Assembly: GCF_003024155.1 (NCBI RefSeq)
Contig: NZ_CP028136.1
Span: forward strand, 2,604,001 to 2,668,000
Direction: 5' to 3'
Length of the DNA stretch: 64,000 bases
Source: Christiangramia fulva
GTDB taxonomy: Bacteria > Bacteroidota > Bacteroidia > Flavobacteriales > Flavobacteriaceae
Under the pieces are notes generated by a model. It saw only the letters and a program-made list of their open reading frames with translations. It had not been told where the DNA came from and searched no databases. A program made the position numbers and the translations under genes. Positions 55,300-64,000 of this stretch are shown piece by piece (the stretch's first letter is position 1; every line of letters begins with the position of its first letter).

Positions 55300-56405
55300 T
55301 GGCCAAAAATAATTTAAAACAGTATGTCGATGGAAAACTGGTGCTTATTCTTGCCGGTTTTTATCTTCTGTTCGACATTGTACTTATCTGTAAAGTGGCG
55401 TATTTACGTGCTTTTATGGAAAATCCCGCGGAAAGGTTCACCTGGCATGAATTCCTTATTCATAATATTCTTTTTGATTACGTGGTGGTAATTACTTATA
55501 TGACGCTCATTGCCATTAGCACGAAACGTTTCCTTCACAAGAATTACTCCTGGATAAAGATCATCTCGATCCACACCGTTTTTTCTCTTTTAATCGGACT
55601 GGTGATTCGGCTGATAGGTGATTTTTATTCCATTCTTATTGGCCGTATAACTCTGGCTGATTATGATTTTTCTGAAAGCGTCTTTGCCTTCATGTATGTC
55701 ATTGATCTGAACTTTCTGATTTATTTTGCCATGGTTTTCATCATTTACACCTATTATTATCTGAAGCAGGTCAAAGAAGCCGAAAAGCGCCATGCAAAAC
55801 TTGAAAATCAGCTTGTGAATACACGAATGAAAATGTTGTCGTCGCAACTACAACCTCATTTTTTGTTTAATACCCTGAATTCCATAGCGGTTCTTACCGA
55901 TATTGATGCGGCGAAGGCTAAAGACACCATTGCCGACCTAAGTGATTTTTTAAGGGAAATTCTCTATAACAGTGATAGCAATAGGATCACTCTGGAAGAA
56001 GAATTGCGAATTCTGGAGTATTATTTAAATATTGTGAACATCCGTTTTTCCGATCATCTTCATATTTCCAAAGATATCGATACTTCACTTCTGTTTAAGA
56101 AGGTGCCGGCTCTAATCCTTCAGCCACTCATTGAGAATTCTATTAAACACGGCTATTCTTATGATCATACCGATTTAAAAATTAAGATCTCCATTTTTCA
56201 AAAAGACGATTTACTGGAAATAAGGGTCGAAAATAATGGAAAATTACTGGAGCTGGATCATGAAGATTTATTGAAAAAAGGAGTTGGTTTAAAGAATTTA
56301 AACGACCGATTGAAAAACCTGTATAATTCTAAGTACTACCTGGAAATGAAAAATAAAGATGATGGATCTGGTGTGGAAACAGTCATAAGAATTCCTGAAA
56401 TTTAA
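55299..56405 (+). CDS. LytS/YehU-type sensor histidine kinase
   Basis: A 368-residue inner membrane kinase. Four hydrophobic segments lie in the first 155 residues (near 13-32, 55-75, 88-107 and 133-155). A coiled stretch leads to the phospho-acceptor H187 in SSQLQPHFLFNTLNSIAVL. The ATP-binding part has VPALILQPLIENSIKHGYSY (N box) and GVGLKNLNDRLKNLYNSKYY (G box). It would phosphorylate the LytTR regulator encoded just upstream. No periplasmic sensor domain of note is visible. Confidence 0.94.
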   Translation: MAKNNLKQYVDGKLVLILAGFYLLFDIVLICKVAYLRAFMENPAERFTWHEFLIHNILFDYVVVITYMTLIAISTKRFLHKNYSWIKIISIHTVFSLLIGLVIRLIGDFYSILIGRITLADYDFSESVFAFMYVIDLNFLIYFAMVFIIYTYYYLKQVKEAEKRHAKLENQLVNTRMKMLSSQLQPHFLFNTLNSIAVLTDIDAAKAKDTIADLSDFLREILYNSDSNRITLEEELRILEYYLNIVNIRFSDHLHISKDIDTSLLFKKVPALILQPLIENSIKHGYSYDHTDLKIKISIFQKDDLLEIRVENNGKLLELDHEDLLKKGVGLKNLNDRLKNLYNSKYYLEMKNKDDGSGVETVIRIPEI

Positions 56406-56450
56406 GAACTCCCTCACAATTTTTTATAAATATTACCTAAAAGTATAGCC

Positions 56451-56476
56451 AGTTTACGTAAAAGCTTGTGTAAACT
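56451..56476. promoter_or_regulatory. Inverted repeat upstream of the PAQR gene
   Basis: AGTTTAC and GTAAACT (56451-56457 and 56470-56476) are perfect complements 12 bp apart. No T-run follows. It may be an operator for the downstream gene or a weak terminator of the sensor kinase gene. Confidence 0.3.
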
Positions 56477-56521
56477 CCAATTTTCGGCTAAATTAAAGAA
56501 ATAATAAATTGATTAATTAGA

Positions 56522-57178
56522 ATGCCGAAAATTACCAAACCCACTTTTTATCCACCGGTTGAAGAGAAATGGAATGTGATTTCCCATGGCATCGGATTTG
56601 CCCTGAGCATCCTTGCCCTGATCCTTCTTATATTCAGAGCCAGTGAGCTGGGCGGAATAAAATACCTCGTTGGTTTCAGCATATTTGGGGCAAGTATGGT
56701 TTTGCTGTATGCTGCTTCCACTTTTTATCACAGTGCGAAAAGTAACAGGCTTCGATACAGGCTGAATATACTGGATCATGCTTCTATTTATATTTTAATA
56801 GCAGGAACCTATACTCCTTTTGCCCTTATTACGCTTAGCGGAAGAACCGGATGGACATTTTTAATAATCGTATGGCTTATGGCTTTGACGGGCATAATTT
56901 TGAAGATGTTTTATACGGGACGTTATCAGTTATTATCTACTGTTATGTATGTGGTAATGGGCTGGCTAATTGTTTTCGCCATTAAACCACTCATTGATAA
57001 CCTGCCCGGCGCCGGGCTCTGGTGGTTGTTTGGAGGCGGGATAAGTTATACCCTTGGTGCAATTATTTTTCTGAAGGAAAAGATTCCCTTCAATCATGCT
57101 ATCTTTCATATTTTCGTCTTATTGGGAACTTTTTGTCATTTTATTTCAATTTATTTTTATACGATCCCAGTTACCTGA
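56522..57178 (+). CDS. PAQR / hemolysin III family membrane protein
   Basis: A 218-residue inner membrane protein with seven hydrophobic segments. It has the metal ligands of the PAQR/HlyIII fold: WNVISHGIGFALSILAL, YAASTFYHSAKSNR (Ser and His), LDHASIYILIAGTYTPFALI, and HAIFHIFVLLGTFCHF with the HxxxH motif. Eukaryotic relatives are hydrolases, while bacterial members are linked to membrane fluidity homeostasis. A haemolytic role is not implied. The antiporter gene follows 66 bp later on the same strand. Confidence 0.9.
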   Translation: MPKITKPTFYPPVEEKWNVISHGIGFALSILALILLIFRASELGGIKYLVGFSIFGASMVLLYAASTFYHSAKSNRLRYRLNILDHASIYILIAGTYTPFALITLSGRTGWTFLIIVWLMALTGIILKMFYTGRYQLLSTVMYVVMGWLIVFAIKPLIDNLPGAGLWWLFGGGISYTLGAIIFLKEKIPFNHAIFHIFVLLGTFCHFISIYFYTIPVT

Positions 57179-57244
57179 AAAGCATGTTGAATCCCTTATC
57201 GCTGAAACCATTTCAGAAAACCTTTCCAAAAAATTAAAGAAGGC

Positions 57245-58543
57245 ATGGATTATTTCCTTATTACCTCTGTTCTTGTGAGCCTTGCTGCCATTTTTGGCTT
57301 TATTAATGTGAAATTTCTCAAACTGCCCAATAGTATCGGACTCATGCTGATAACAATAATTTTCAGTTTGGGGGTCCAGGGGTTAAGTTTTTATGATTCC
57401 ACATTATTGAACGCCGAAAAAGGAATTATTAATAGCATTGATTTTCATACGGTGCTTTTGGATGTCATGTTGAGCTTTATGCTTTTTGCGGGGGCGCTAC
57501 ATACCAATTTTGAACAGCTCAAGTTGCAACGGTGGCCAATCCTGGTCTTCGCAACCCTTGGAGTATTGGTTTCAACATTTCTGGTAGGAACAGCAATGTA
57601 CTATTTGTTGCAAATGATTTCTTTTAAAGTAGAATATATTAACTGCCTTTTATTTGGCTCTCTTATTGCACCAACCGATCCTATTGCTGTTCTCGGAATT
57701 CTTAAAAAAGCCGGGGCTCCAAAACGACTGGAAGCAAAGATCGTGGGAGAATCACTTTTCAATGATGGAGTGGGAGTAGTGGTATTTTTAACCATTTTTA
57801 AAATAGCTTCTTCTGCAAAAGATACCGTAAAAATAGAGCACGTTCTTAAACTTTTTGGTACTGAAGTTTTAGGCGGAATAGCTATAGGCTTGCTTTTGGG
57901 ATATATTACCTACCGCCTAATGAAGTCTATTGACGATTATACCAGCGAAGTGATTATAACTTTGGCGACTGTCATGGGTGGCACGGCGATCGCGCATCAT
58001 TTTCATTTTTCAGCGCCTTTAGCCATGGTTTCTGCAGGATTATTTGTGGGAAATGACACCGTAAGGTCTTCCACCATGAGTGAAACCACTGAAGCTTACG
58101 TTGATAAATTCTGGGAATTGATGGATATTTTACTTAATACTATTCTGTTTGTGTTAATTGGTATGGAGATGCTGGTGCTAACTTTCAAAGAGCATTATCT
58201 TCTTGCTGGATTCATTGCCATCCCCGTTGTTTTATTATGCCGCTATATATCACTACTGGCCCCTATACAATTTTTTAAAAGGAAACTGGATTTCGTCCCA
58301 CACACAAATTTAGTGATGACCTGGGGAGGCCTTCGGGGAGGGATTTCCATTGCCCTGGCACTTAGTCTTACCAGCGATATGCATAGAGAATTGTTTCTTG
58401 TGATCACCTATATTATAGTGATCTTTTCTATACTCGCGCAGGGTCTTAGTATTGGAAAACTCATAAAAAAGATCGGAATAAACGAAGAGGAGCGAAAAGA
58501 AGAACGAAAGGAAGAGCAAAAAGAAGAAATGGAAAATGCCTAA
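57245..58543 (+). CDS. CPA1-type Na+/H+ antiporter (NhaP-like)
   Basis: A 432-residue inner membrane protein with 12 or more hydrophobic segments. LLFGSLIAPTDPIAVLGILK and IVGESLFNDGVGVVVFLTIF (ND pair of the ion site) are hallmark stretches of the CPA1 family. WELMDILLNTILFVLIGMEM and TWGGLRGGISIALALSLTSD follow. The C-terminal 20 residues are highly charged (EERKEERKEEQKEEMENA). It would exchange Na+ or K+ for H+. The last 4 bp overlap the convergent RNA ligase-like gene. Confidence 0.92.
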   Translation: MDYFLITSVLVSLAAIFGFINVKFLKLPNSIGLMLITIIFSLGVQGLSFYDSTLLNAEKGIINSIDFHTVLLDVMLSFMLFAGALHTNFEQLKLQRWPILVFATLGVLVSTFLVGTAMYYLLQMISFKVEYINCLLFGSLIAPTDPIAVLGILKKAGAPKRLEAKIVGESLFNDGVGVVVFLTIFKIASSAKDTVKIEHVLKLFGTEVLGGIAIGLLLGYITYRLMKSIDDYTSEVIITLATVMGGTAIAHHFHFSAPLAMVSAGLFVGNDTVRSSTMSETTEAYVDKFWELMDILLNTILFVLIGMEMLVLTFKEHYLLAGFIAIPVVLLCRYISLLAPIQFFKRKLDFVPHTNLVMTWGGLRGGISIALALSLTSDMHRELFLVITYIIVIFSILAQGLSIGKLIKKIGINEEERKEERKEEQKEEMENA

Positions 58544-59082
58544 AATCCGAATTCTTTTAGGATCTTCCATTTTTTACCGTCGTGCTTAAATAAAACAAGT
58601 TGGTTGACTTCAAATTCAGCATAAAAATCTTTCTCTTTAAAATCTGCCCAAACCTGGGGAAAGACCTTATGATGAAGATCCTTTGTGGCAATGGTAATAT
58701 GAGGATGGATCTTCGTGGAAATCTCATTCCCCTGAAGATCAAAATTCGAAAGCAGTTTTTTCTGAAGTTCGCTATGAAGGTTTTTAAAGCCTGTGGTATT
58801 GGTGGCGGGAATAAAGATGACACGCCTAGAAAAATGATCGAAATCTTTTAAAGCGGTTTGAAATGCTTGAAGCGATTCAACAAGATTTTGCAAGATCACG
58901 ATTAAAAGATCCTCCTTTTTTTCTTCAATTCTAAACGGGATTTGGAGGGTGATATGTGCCGGAAGTTTTAATGCGTGTTTTACATCAAATTTCTGCTTTA
59001 TTTCCTCTTTGAATTTTCTAATTTTTTTACCGATCTCCTTCGGCGGAACCACTGCAATAAAATAAAGCTTTTTGACCTCCAT
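58540..59082 (-). CDS. 2'-5' RNA ligase-like (2H phosphoesterase) family protein
   Basis: A 180-residue 2H-family protein. The two H-x-T motifs are HITLQIPF near residue 43 and HPHITIATKDL near 128, at about the expected spacing. The lysine-rich N-terminus (VPPKEIGKKIRKFKEEIKQK) follows a FIAVVPP strand typical of the family. Members hydrolyse 2'-phosphate or cyclic phosphate bonds; the target is unknown. It is next to the CHAD gene on the same strand, 71 bp downstream of it. Confidence 0.85.
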   Translation of the reverse strand: MEVKKLYFIAVVPPKEIGKKIRKFKEEIKQKFDVKHALKLPAHITLQIPFRIEEKKEDLLIVILQNLVESLQAFQTALKDFDHFSRRVIFIPATNTTGFKNLHSELQKKLLSNFDLQGNEISTKIHPHITIATKDLHHKVFPQVWADFKEKDFYAEFEVNQLVLFKHDGKKWKILKEFGF

Positions 59083-59153
59083 TTTTTTAAGCGATCATTT
59101 TACAAACCAAAAATTTTGGAAACAAAATGAAAATTCTTTTTTTTAATAAAAGC

Positions 59154-60047
59154 TTATTTCCAACCATTTTCAGCATAATTCTTTATTCGGTTTTTAAAGG
59201 TTTTTGGCTCTTCAGCATAAATCAGTTTTCCAATCTCGTGTGCTTTTTTCCGCAGATTTTCACTGGATTTTTTAATAATGGCAAGTAGCAGTTCTTTTTG
59301 TTTGTCGGGAATTTCCAGAGAGCCATTTTCGATCTTTTCCTTTAAAACCACAAGATCGTGATCGTCACCGAGAAAATTTGCAAGGCTATGTACCTCATCT
59401 TCCCAGGCGTCGAAAAGATTTGGCCATGCGTCTTCCAGGAGGCGTAACTGGTACCACAAATATTTCACTCGCTTCCGCCATTCATGATACACTGCGGCAG
59501 TAGGTTCTTCTTCAGCTTTCAACATTGCCTTGCGCCCACGTTTATAGACCCTTTTAATGCTGGGAAGGATTATTTGAATATCATCTTTTTCCACCGGCCA
59601 GGTTACCTTTTTTTTGGATGCCAGCCTTAACTGCCGGGGGATATATTCTGAAAAGAATTTTTTTTCTTTTAATTCCTCTTCCAGTTTATCTCGTAGAGCT
59701 TGGATTTCTTTGGTAAGCGAATTAAAAAAATTCGCATATAGGTGATCGCCGTAACTTTGTCTCAGGGCTTGGATGGTCTCCAGGTGAGCGGTAAGATCTC
59801 TTAATTCAGAAAGTTCTCTTCCAAAATCCCGGTAGAAAATATTTATGTTCTTATAATTTTCTTCTCCCATTTCATCTCGCACAAGTCTCGCGAGGGCACG
59901 GATCTTCTTAAAGCGCTTTCGAATATTATGCACGGCTTCATGAATGTTCATTTCATCAATAGACTTTAGGGAAGCATTGACTTCATCTTCGGCTACCGTT
60001 ACGATATTTTTCTTGAGTGAAAGGCCTGGCTGTAATTTGTAGTTCAT
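59154..60047 (-). CDS. CHAD domain protein
   Basis: A 297-residue all-helical protein with a CHAD domain across its length. The conserved histidine is in IHEAVHNIRKRFKKIRALAR. AVYHEWRKRVKYLWYQLRLL near residue 185 and FLGDDHDLVVLKEKIENGS near 230 provide the later basic and acidic motifs. CHAD domains bind polyphosphate through a basic groove. No CYTH partner or ppk gene is adjacent. It lies upstream of the 2H-family gene. Confidence 0.9.
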   Translation of the reverse strand: MNYKLQPGLSLKKNIVTVAEDEVNASLKSIDEMNIHEAVHNIRKRFKKIRALARLVRDEMGEENYKNINIFYRDFGRELSELRDLTAHLETIQALRQSYGDHLYANFFNSLTKEIQALRDKLEEELKEKKFFSEYIPRQLRLASKKKVTWPVEKDDIQIILPSIKRVYKRGRKAMLKAEEEPTAAVYHEWRKRVKYLWYQLRLLEDAWPNLFDAWEDEVHSLANFLGDDHDLVVLKEKIENGSLEIPDKQKELLLAIIKKSSENLRKKAHEIGKLIYAEEPKTFKNRIKNYAENGWK

Positions 60048-60220
60048 TCTAAAAATTTATTTTAAGATACCTAATTAGAATAATCGTAAGGGTTATAGAT
60101 TTATTAAAATTTTCACAGAACACGGCTTAAAAAATTGAAATACAGATATTTAAAAATAATTTTATTATATTTATAATAAATCAGAATTACTTCCCTACAG
60201 GTTTTCACAATATTTTTATC

Positions 60221-61300
60221 ATGAGAAGACATATTTTAATTGGGGTATTCGTATGTTTTATTTTAACTAATTGCTCAAAAGACAATAAGGAGTTACCTGG
60301 CTCTGGTCAAGAGGAGTCAAACTTAGTTCTTTCTACAAAAGAACTATTTCAAACCAGTTTCTTGCCCACTTTTACAAATTATTTCGGAAGAGACATAGGT
60401 ACTCATACCTATAGGGGTGCATCTTTAGCCGTGGATTGGAAACATGAATATGATGAAAAGGGAAGGTTAGCCAAATCTGTAATGTATGAAAAATATCCTT
60501 CCAGGGTTTTAAAAGAAATATCATTTTCAGATTATTCTGCAGATGACCTAAGTATGAAAGTTAAGATTAAAATCTTCACATATTTTCTTTCTTTTCCCTT
60601 GGTAGATGAGAAGTTTTATGCTTTAGAGTTAAATGATGATTTTTCTTTAAAAAAATTGACAGATGAAGATGGAAGTTACCGGACTTTTGATGAACTCAAT
60701 TCTCAAAATTTTGTTACGAAATTAGGTTATGTGGTACCTGACGGAGTAAAATTATGGACCACTAATTATGCGTACGATGAAAAAGGAAATGTTACTAAAT
60801 ACACGAGTGATTATCATCAATATTATATGACAAATGCTTCAGTGGATTATACCTATACTGATTTTGGTGATCCCAAAAGTTACTATTTTCAGAATGAGGA
60901 GGGTCTATTTAGTAAAGTGGAATATTTTTACAGAGAAGATAATACTTTGGAAAAACTAGAAGAAGAATTTAAGGATGGAGAGGAAAGTTTTGGGACTAAA
61001 ATTTATACTTATGACTTAAATGAAAAATATTTAACTAGAATAACAAATTTTGGTGATGGTTCTAAAAATGTAATTAATTACAATGAAAATGAAATAATAA
61101 TCGAAGATTTTGAAGCGAATGGCCTATTATCAAAAGTAGATATTTATAAAAATCAGGAGGAAAATTACTTTTTGAGGATGCATAAAGAATACCTTAATGG
61201 AAGTATTCATCTAATTCAGTATTTTACTTCCAATGGTGATCTAGATTACACAGAATATTATGATGAAAATGGAAATTTAGCTGAAACCGTTTACGAATAA
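60221..61300 (+). CDS. AT-rich lipoprotein with YD/RHS-like repeats
   Basis: A 359-residue lipoprotein; the lipobox FILTNC gives C18. The mature part contains spaced tyrosine-aspartate hairpins like RHS/YD repeats: YDEKGRLAKSVMYEKY, YDEKGNVTKYTSDYHQYY, YTDFGDPKSYYFQNEEG, YFYREDNTLEKLEEEFKDGE and YYDENGNLAET. It could be a surface beta-structure. Its base composition by eye is more AT-rich than the neighbours and it has no operon partner, which would fit recent acquisition or rapid evolution. Confidence 0.72.
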   Translation: MRRHILIGVFVCFILTNCSKDNKELPGSGQEESNLVLSTKELFQTSFLPTFTNYFGRDIGTHTYRGASLAVDWKHEYDEKGRLAKSVMYEKYPSRVLKEISFSDYSADDLSMKVKIKIFTYFLSFPLVDEKFYALELNDDFSLKKLTDEDGSYRTFDELNSQNFVTKLGYVVPDGVKLWTTNYAYDEKGNVTKYTSDYHQYYMTNASVDYTYTDFGDPKSYYFQNEEGLFSKVEYFYREDNTLEKLEEEFKDGEESFGTKIYTYDLNEKYLTRITNFGDGSKNVINYNENEIIIEDFEANGLLSKVDIYKNQEENYFLRMHKEYLNGSIHLIQYFTSNGDLDYTEYYDENGNLAETVYE

Positions 61301-61320
61301 AGAAATATTCTATAAAGATA

Positions 61321-61349
61321 AAAGCAGCATTTAAAAATGCTGCTTTTTT
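61321..61349. terminator. Terminator between the AT-rich lipoprotein gene and lysA
   Basis: AAAGCAGCATTT and AAATGCTGCTTT pair tightly around a short A loop and are followed by TTTTTTA. A-rich flanks on the other side allow it to serve lysA as well. Confidence 0.85.
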
Positions 61350-61361
61350 ATTGGACGGAGT

Positions 61362-62564
61362 TTAAAACTCCAAAATATGCTGATGCCTCGTAAGATCTTC
61401 AAAAGTTTCACGCTCTCTTATAAGGTGGGCTTTTCCCTTGTACCATAAAACTTCAGGCGGGCGATATCTTGAATTAAAATTGCTGGCCATAGAGTAGCAA
61501 TAGGCACCGGCATTGCTGAAACATAGAAGATCTCCTTCGCGAATTTCAGAAATCTGCCGATTGTTTCCGAAAGTATCGGTTTCGCAGATGTATCCTACCA
61601 CACTGTAATAACGTGTTTTCGCATCAGGGTTGGAGATGTTCTCTATGTCGTGATGCGCTCCATAGAACATAGGGCGAATAAGATGGTTAAAACCGGTGTC
61701 AATTCCGGCAAAAACTGTTGAGGTGGTTTGCTTGATAACATTCACTTTTGCCAGGAATTTACCCGCCTCACTTACCAAATATTTTCCCGGTTCAAATACC
61801 AGCGCGACTTCCTTGCCATAAGATTTGCAGAAAACCTCGAATTTTTTGGTAAGCTGTTTTCCCAAATCCTCAATATCTGTTTCAATATCACCTTCGCGAT
61901 AAGGTACTTTAAAACCACTTCCGAAATCGATAAATTCCAGGTCTTTGAATTGTTGGGCGGTTTCAAAAAGAATTTCAGAAGCATACAGAAAAACACCAAT
62001 ATCAAGAATGTCGCTTCCTGTGTGCATATGGATGCCGTTGATCCGCATACCTGTATTTTCAACTATTCTGAGCAAATGTGGCATCTGGTGAATGCTAATT
62101 CCAAATTTTGAATCGATATGGCCAACAGATATTTTAGAATTACCTCCCGCCATCACATGCGGATTAATTCGGATACATACCGGAACTTTTGGATGCCTGC
62201 TCCCAAATTGTTCAAGAATAGACAAATTATCAATATTGATCTGGGCTCCCAGGTGCATCACCTCTTCGATCTCTTCAAGGGAAACTCCGTTGGGTGTATA
62301 AATGATCTTTGACGGATCTACGCCTGCTTCCAGTCCTAATTTCACTTCCTGCACCGAAACGGTATCTAATCCGCAGCCCAGTGAATTTAAGAGTTTCAGA
62401 ATAGAAATATTCGAAAGCGCCTTTACCGCATAATGAATTCTTAGTTCGTTTACTTTAAAAGCGCTGGTAAGTCTGTTATACTGACTAATGATTTTTTCAG
62501 CGTCGTAAACATATACCGGACTCCCAAATTCTTCTGCAACGGAAAGCAGCTCCTTATTTGTCAT
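61362..62564 (-). CDS. lysA: Diaminopimelate decarboxylase
   Basis: A 400-residue fold-type III PLP enzyme. The PLP lysine is K48 in LRIHYAVKALSNISILKLL. SVGHIDSKFGISIHQMPHLL, DFGSGFKVPYREGDIETDIE and VFEPGKYLVSEAGKFLAKVN follow, and the catalytic cysteine is in GYICETDTFGNNRQISEI. It makes L-lysine from meso-diaminopimelate. The ATG at 62564 is chosen over one 21 bp upstream because it gives the usual N-terminus and leaves room after the promoter at 62583-62614. Confidence 0.95.
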   Translation of the reverse strand: MTNKELLSVAEEFGSPVYVYDAEKIISQYNRLTSAFKVNELRIHYAVKALSNISILKLLNSLGCGLDTVSVQEVKLGLEAGVDPSKIIYTPNGVSLEEIEEVMHLGAQINIDNLSILEQFGSRHPKVPVCIRINPHVMAGGNSKISVGHIDSKFGISIHQMPHLLRIVENTGMRINGIHMHTGSDILDIGVFLYASEILFETAQQFKDLEFIDFGSGFKVPYREGDIETDIEDLGKQLTKKFEVFCKSYGKEVALVFEPGKYLVSEAGKFLAKVNVIKQTTSTVFAGIDTGFNHLIRPMFYGAHHDIENISNPDAKTRYYSVVGYICETDTFGNNRQISEIREGDLLCFSNAGAYCYSMASNFNSRYRPPEVLWYKGKAHLIRERETFEDLTRHQHILEF

Positions 62565-62582
62565 TTTATTCAGATTTTGCGG

Positions 62583-62614
62583 CAAAAATACATGAGTTAT
62601 GCAATGTCAGGCAA
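62583..62614 (-). promoter_or_regulatory. Promoter of lysA
   Basis: On the minus strand, TTG (62612-62614) and TATTTTTG (62583-62590) are 21 bp apart, an exact TAnnTTTG match within the known spacing range, 18 bp before the ATG. Confidence 0.6.
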
Positions 62615-62663
62615 GGCATATCTCAAATATAACCGATTTATTTTTTTTGTAATATCTGAAAAT

Positions 62664-63845
62664 TTAAGAACTGCTGCTAATTTCCATATTTTCAGAAGTT
62701 TTCTTTTTCCGAAGATAAATAATGCCAAAACCAATAAGAATTCCTATTGCAGCCATAGCCGCCCCCACATATTGGGCGGAAACGATCCCATACCCGAAGG
62801 CGATGGGCAGTCCGGCCAGGTAAGCCCCGCTGGCATTCCCCATATTAAAGGCACTTTGGTTTAGCGAAGATCCCAGCATTTCTGACCCTTTGGCGGTATT
62901 GATCACCGCCATTTGTATGGGAGTTGCGACACATAAAGCGATTACCGGTAACAAAAATGTCATTACAAGCACACCAATTTTGTCGTAAGCCAAAAAGGTA
63001 TTCGAAAGAAGGCCGATTACCATCAGGCTCAAAGCGATCAGAACCGCGTTTAAAGGCTTGAAAATTTCGGCGAGTTTGGCTCCCAGAAGATTTCCGACAA
63101 CCATTCCAAGTCCGGCCAGGATCATCGCATAGCTAACGATACTTTCAGGGTGACCGGCAACATCGGTGATCAAAGGCGCGATATAACTGTACCAGGCAAA
63201 AAATCCGCCGGTGCCAATAGTGGTGAGCAGGATCATCATCCATAGTTCAGGTCGTTTAAGAGCTTTTACATCAGCACGAAACCCGTTTCCGGTAGCTTTT
63301 GGCAATTCAGGCATCCAGAGTTTTATACTTGTAACAGCGAATACTCCAACCACTCCCACGGCCATAAAAGAAACACTCCAGTCAAAATTCTGTCCCAGCC
63401 AGGTGCCCAGGGGAACTCCTAAAACATTTGCGACGGTAAGTCCGGTGAACATCATGGCTATCGCCTGCGCATCTTTACCCGGTTTTGCCAGTTTTCCGGC
63501 AACTACGGCACCAATTCCGAAGAAAGCTCCATGGGGAAGGCCTGAGAGAAATCTTGAAATGAGCAGCAGGTAATACGAATTGGCAAAAGCCGAAAGTGAA
63601 TTAAAAACGGTGAACCACAGCATTAATCCCAGCAAAACCTTATGAGCCTCCCATTTACTTGCCACAGCAGTCAAAATTGGGGCGCCAACGACCACACCAA
63701 GAGCATAAGCCGAAATAAAATGCCCCGCGGTGGGAATACTTATATTAAAAGCGCTTGCAACCTCCGGTAAAATCCCCATGATCACAAACTCTGTCATTCC
63801 TATTCCAAATCCTCCTATTGCCAGGGCTAAAATTGCCTTTTTCAT
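62664..63845 (-). CDS. MFS transporter (DHA1/AraJ-like efflux family)
   Basis: A 393-residue inner membrane protein with 12 hydrophobic segments. GIGMTEFVIMGILPEVASAF at the start, SRFLSGLPHGAFFGIGAVVA and NVLGVPLGTWLGQNFDWSVS match drug/sugar efflux members such as AraJ. The C-terminus is short and polar (RKKKTSENMEISSSS). It likely exports a small organic molecule; the substrate is not known. It is single, 79 bp upstream of the lysA promoter region in the same orientation. Confidence 0.88.
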   Translation of the reverse strand: MKKAILALAIGGFGIGMTEFVIMGILPEVASAFNISIPTAGHFISAYALGVVVGAPILTAVASKWEAHKVLLGLMLWFTVFNSLSAFANSYYLLLISRFLSGLPHGAFFGIGAVVAGKLAKPGKDAQAIAMMFTGLTVANVLGVPLGTWLGQNFDWSVSFMAVGVVGVFAVTSIKLWMPELPKATGNGFRADVKALKRPELWMMILLTTIGTGGFFAWYSYIAPLITDVAGHPESIVSYAMILAGLGMVVGNLLGAKLAEIFKPLNAVLIALSLMVIGLLSNTFLAYDKIGVLVMTFLLPVIALCVATPIQMAVINTAKGSEMLGSSLNQSAFNMGNASGAYLAGLPIAFGYGIVSAQYVGAAMAAIGILIGFGIIYLRKKKTSENMEISSSS

Positions 63846-64000
63846 ATTCTTCTGTTAAGTGCTAAATTTACAAGAGATTAGGTTTTAATTGCAGTAATTC
63901 TTCGGTTTTCTACGATAACCTTTTCGTTGCCATCGCCTTCCTATAAAAGAAAAAACCCAGCTAAATAAGCCTTTTTCAGCGTTAAGATGCTCAAAAATAT
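63846..64000. other. Right-edge spacer
   Basis: 155 bp containing the upstream region of the MFS gene. No gene start, hairpin or clear promoter element can be supported here. Confidence 0.5.

Noticed and set aside
56522-57178. Haemolysin or virulence factor
   Set aside because: The name comes from an old family label; the PAQR motifs indicate a membrane homeostasis protein.

Overview
The window is chromosomal DNA from a member of the Bacteroidota, almost certainly a marine Flavobacteriaceae. The Christiangramia/Gramella group is my best guess from memory of protein style, not from a search. Supporting signs are TAnnTTTG promoter elements, a type IX secretion C-terminal domain on a subtilase, a TonB-dependent receptor with a CarboxypepD_reg-like domain, the rpmB-rpmG-DUF4295-ftsY block, bacillithiol synthesis (bshC), many small N-terminal lipoboxes, and AT-rich spacers between tightly packed genes. 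I found no tRNA, rRNA, CRISPR array, insertion sequence or prophage. This is ordinary core and near-core genome.

Layout. 1-983 is the N-terminal part of a TonB-dependent receptor that runs off the left edge. 1.3-9.3 kb holds a CoA-binding protein, an antisense-overlapping Na+/solute symporter, recR, a lipoylated E2 acyltransferase, a fasciclin lipoprotein, and the run exonuclease / FAH hydrolase / HPt / cinA. 9.4-19 kb begins with the ribosomal protein-ftsY block, then carries an amidase, a small membrane protein, a Tricorn-like protease and an aminotransferase before rimO. 19-27.6 kb is a minus-strand series: aldolase, erythromycin-esterase-like protein, TVP38 membrane protein, M16 and M14 peptidases. 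27.7-36.6 kb is mainly plus strand: bshC with a PLP decarboxylase, a SnoaL-like secreted protein, a SIMPL protein on the minus strand, then guaA-LysM/PBP-OsmC-DUF922.

36.6-46.6 kb is mainly minus strand: nitronate monooxygenase, secreted subtilase and mnmA as one unit, a lipocalin-like lipoprotein, a MORN-repeat protein, a two-domain fasciclin lipoprotein on the plus strand, pyrG-yidC, and a DUF3820 protein. 46.7-53.4 kb carries a GH3-family enzyme, a secreted HExxH protein, a DUF4168 protein, a cupin, a membrane-anchored protein with kinase-like motifs, a 52-residue membrane ORF and an AtoE-like transporter. 53.8-64 kb has a secreted unknown, a LytTR/LytS-type two-component pair, a PAQR membrane protein, a CPA1 antiporter, a 2'-5' RNA ligase-like protein, a CHAD protein, an AT-rich lipoprotein, lysA and an MFS transporter.

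Functionally the window mixes nucleotide synthesis (guaA, pyrG), translation and RNA modification (rpmB, rpmG, rimO, mnmA), membrane protein targeting (ftsY, yidC), repair (recR, an epsilon-like exonuclease, cinA), thiol redox defence (bshC, OsmC) and a large secreted or envelope proteolysis set (Tricorn, M14, M16, S8, DUF922, HExxH). The least explained items are two 128-bp structured repeats with differing but still pairing arms, the kinase-like envelope protein at 50.2-51.5 kb, and a terminator that would make the symporter mRNA antisense to the whole neighbouring gene.
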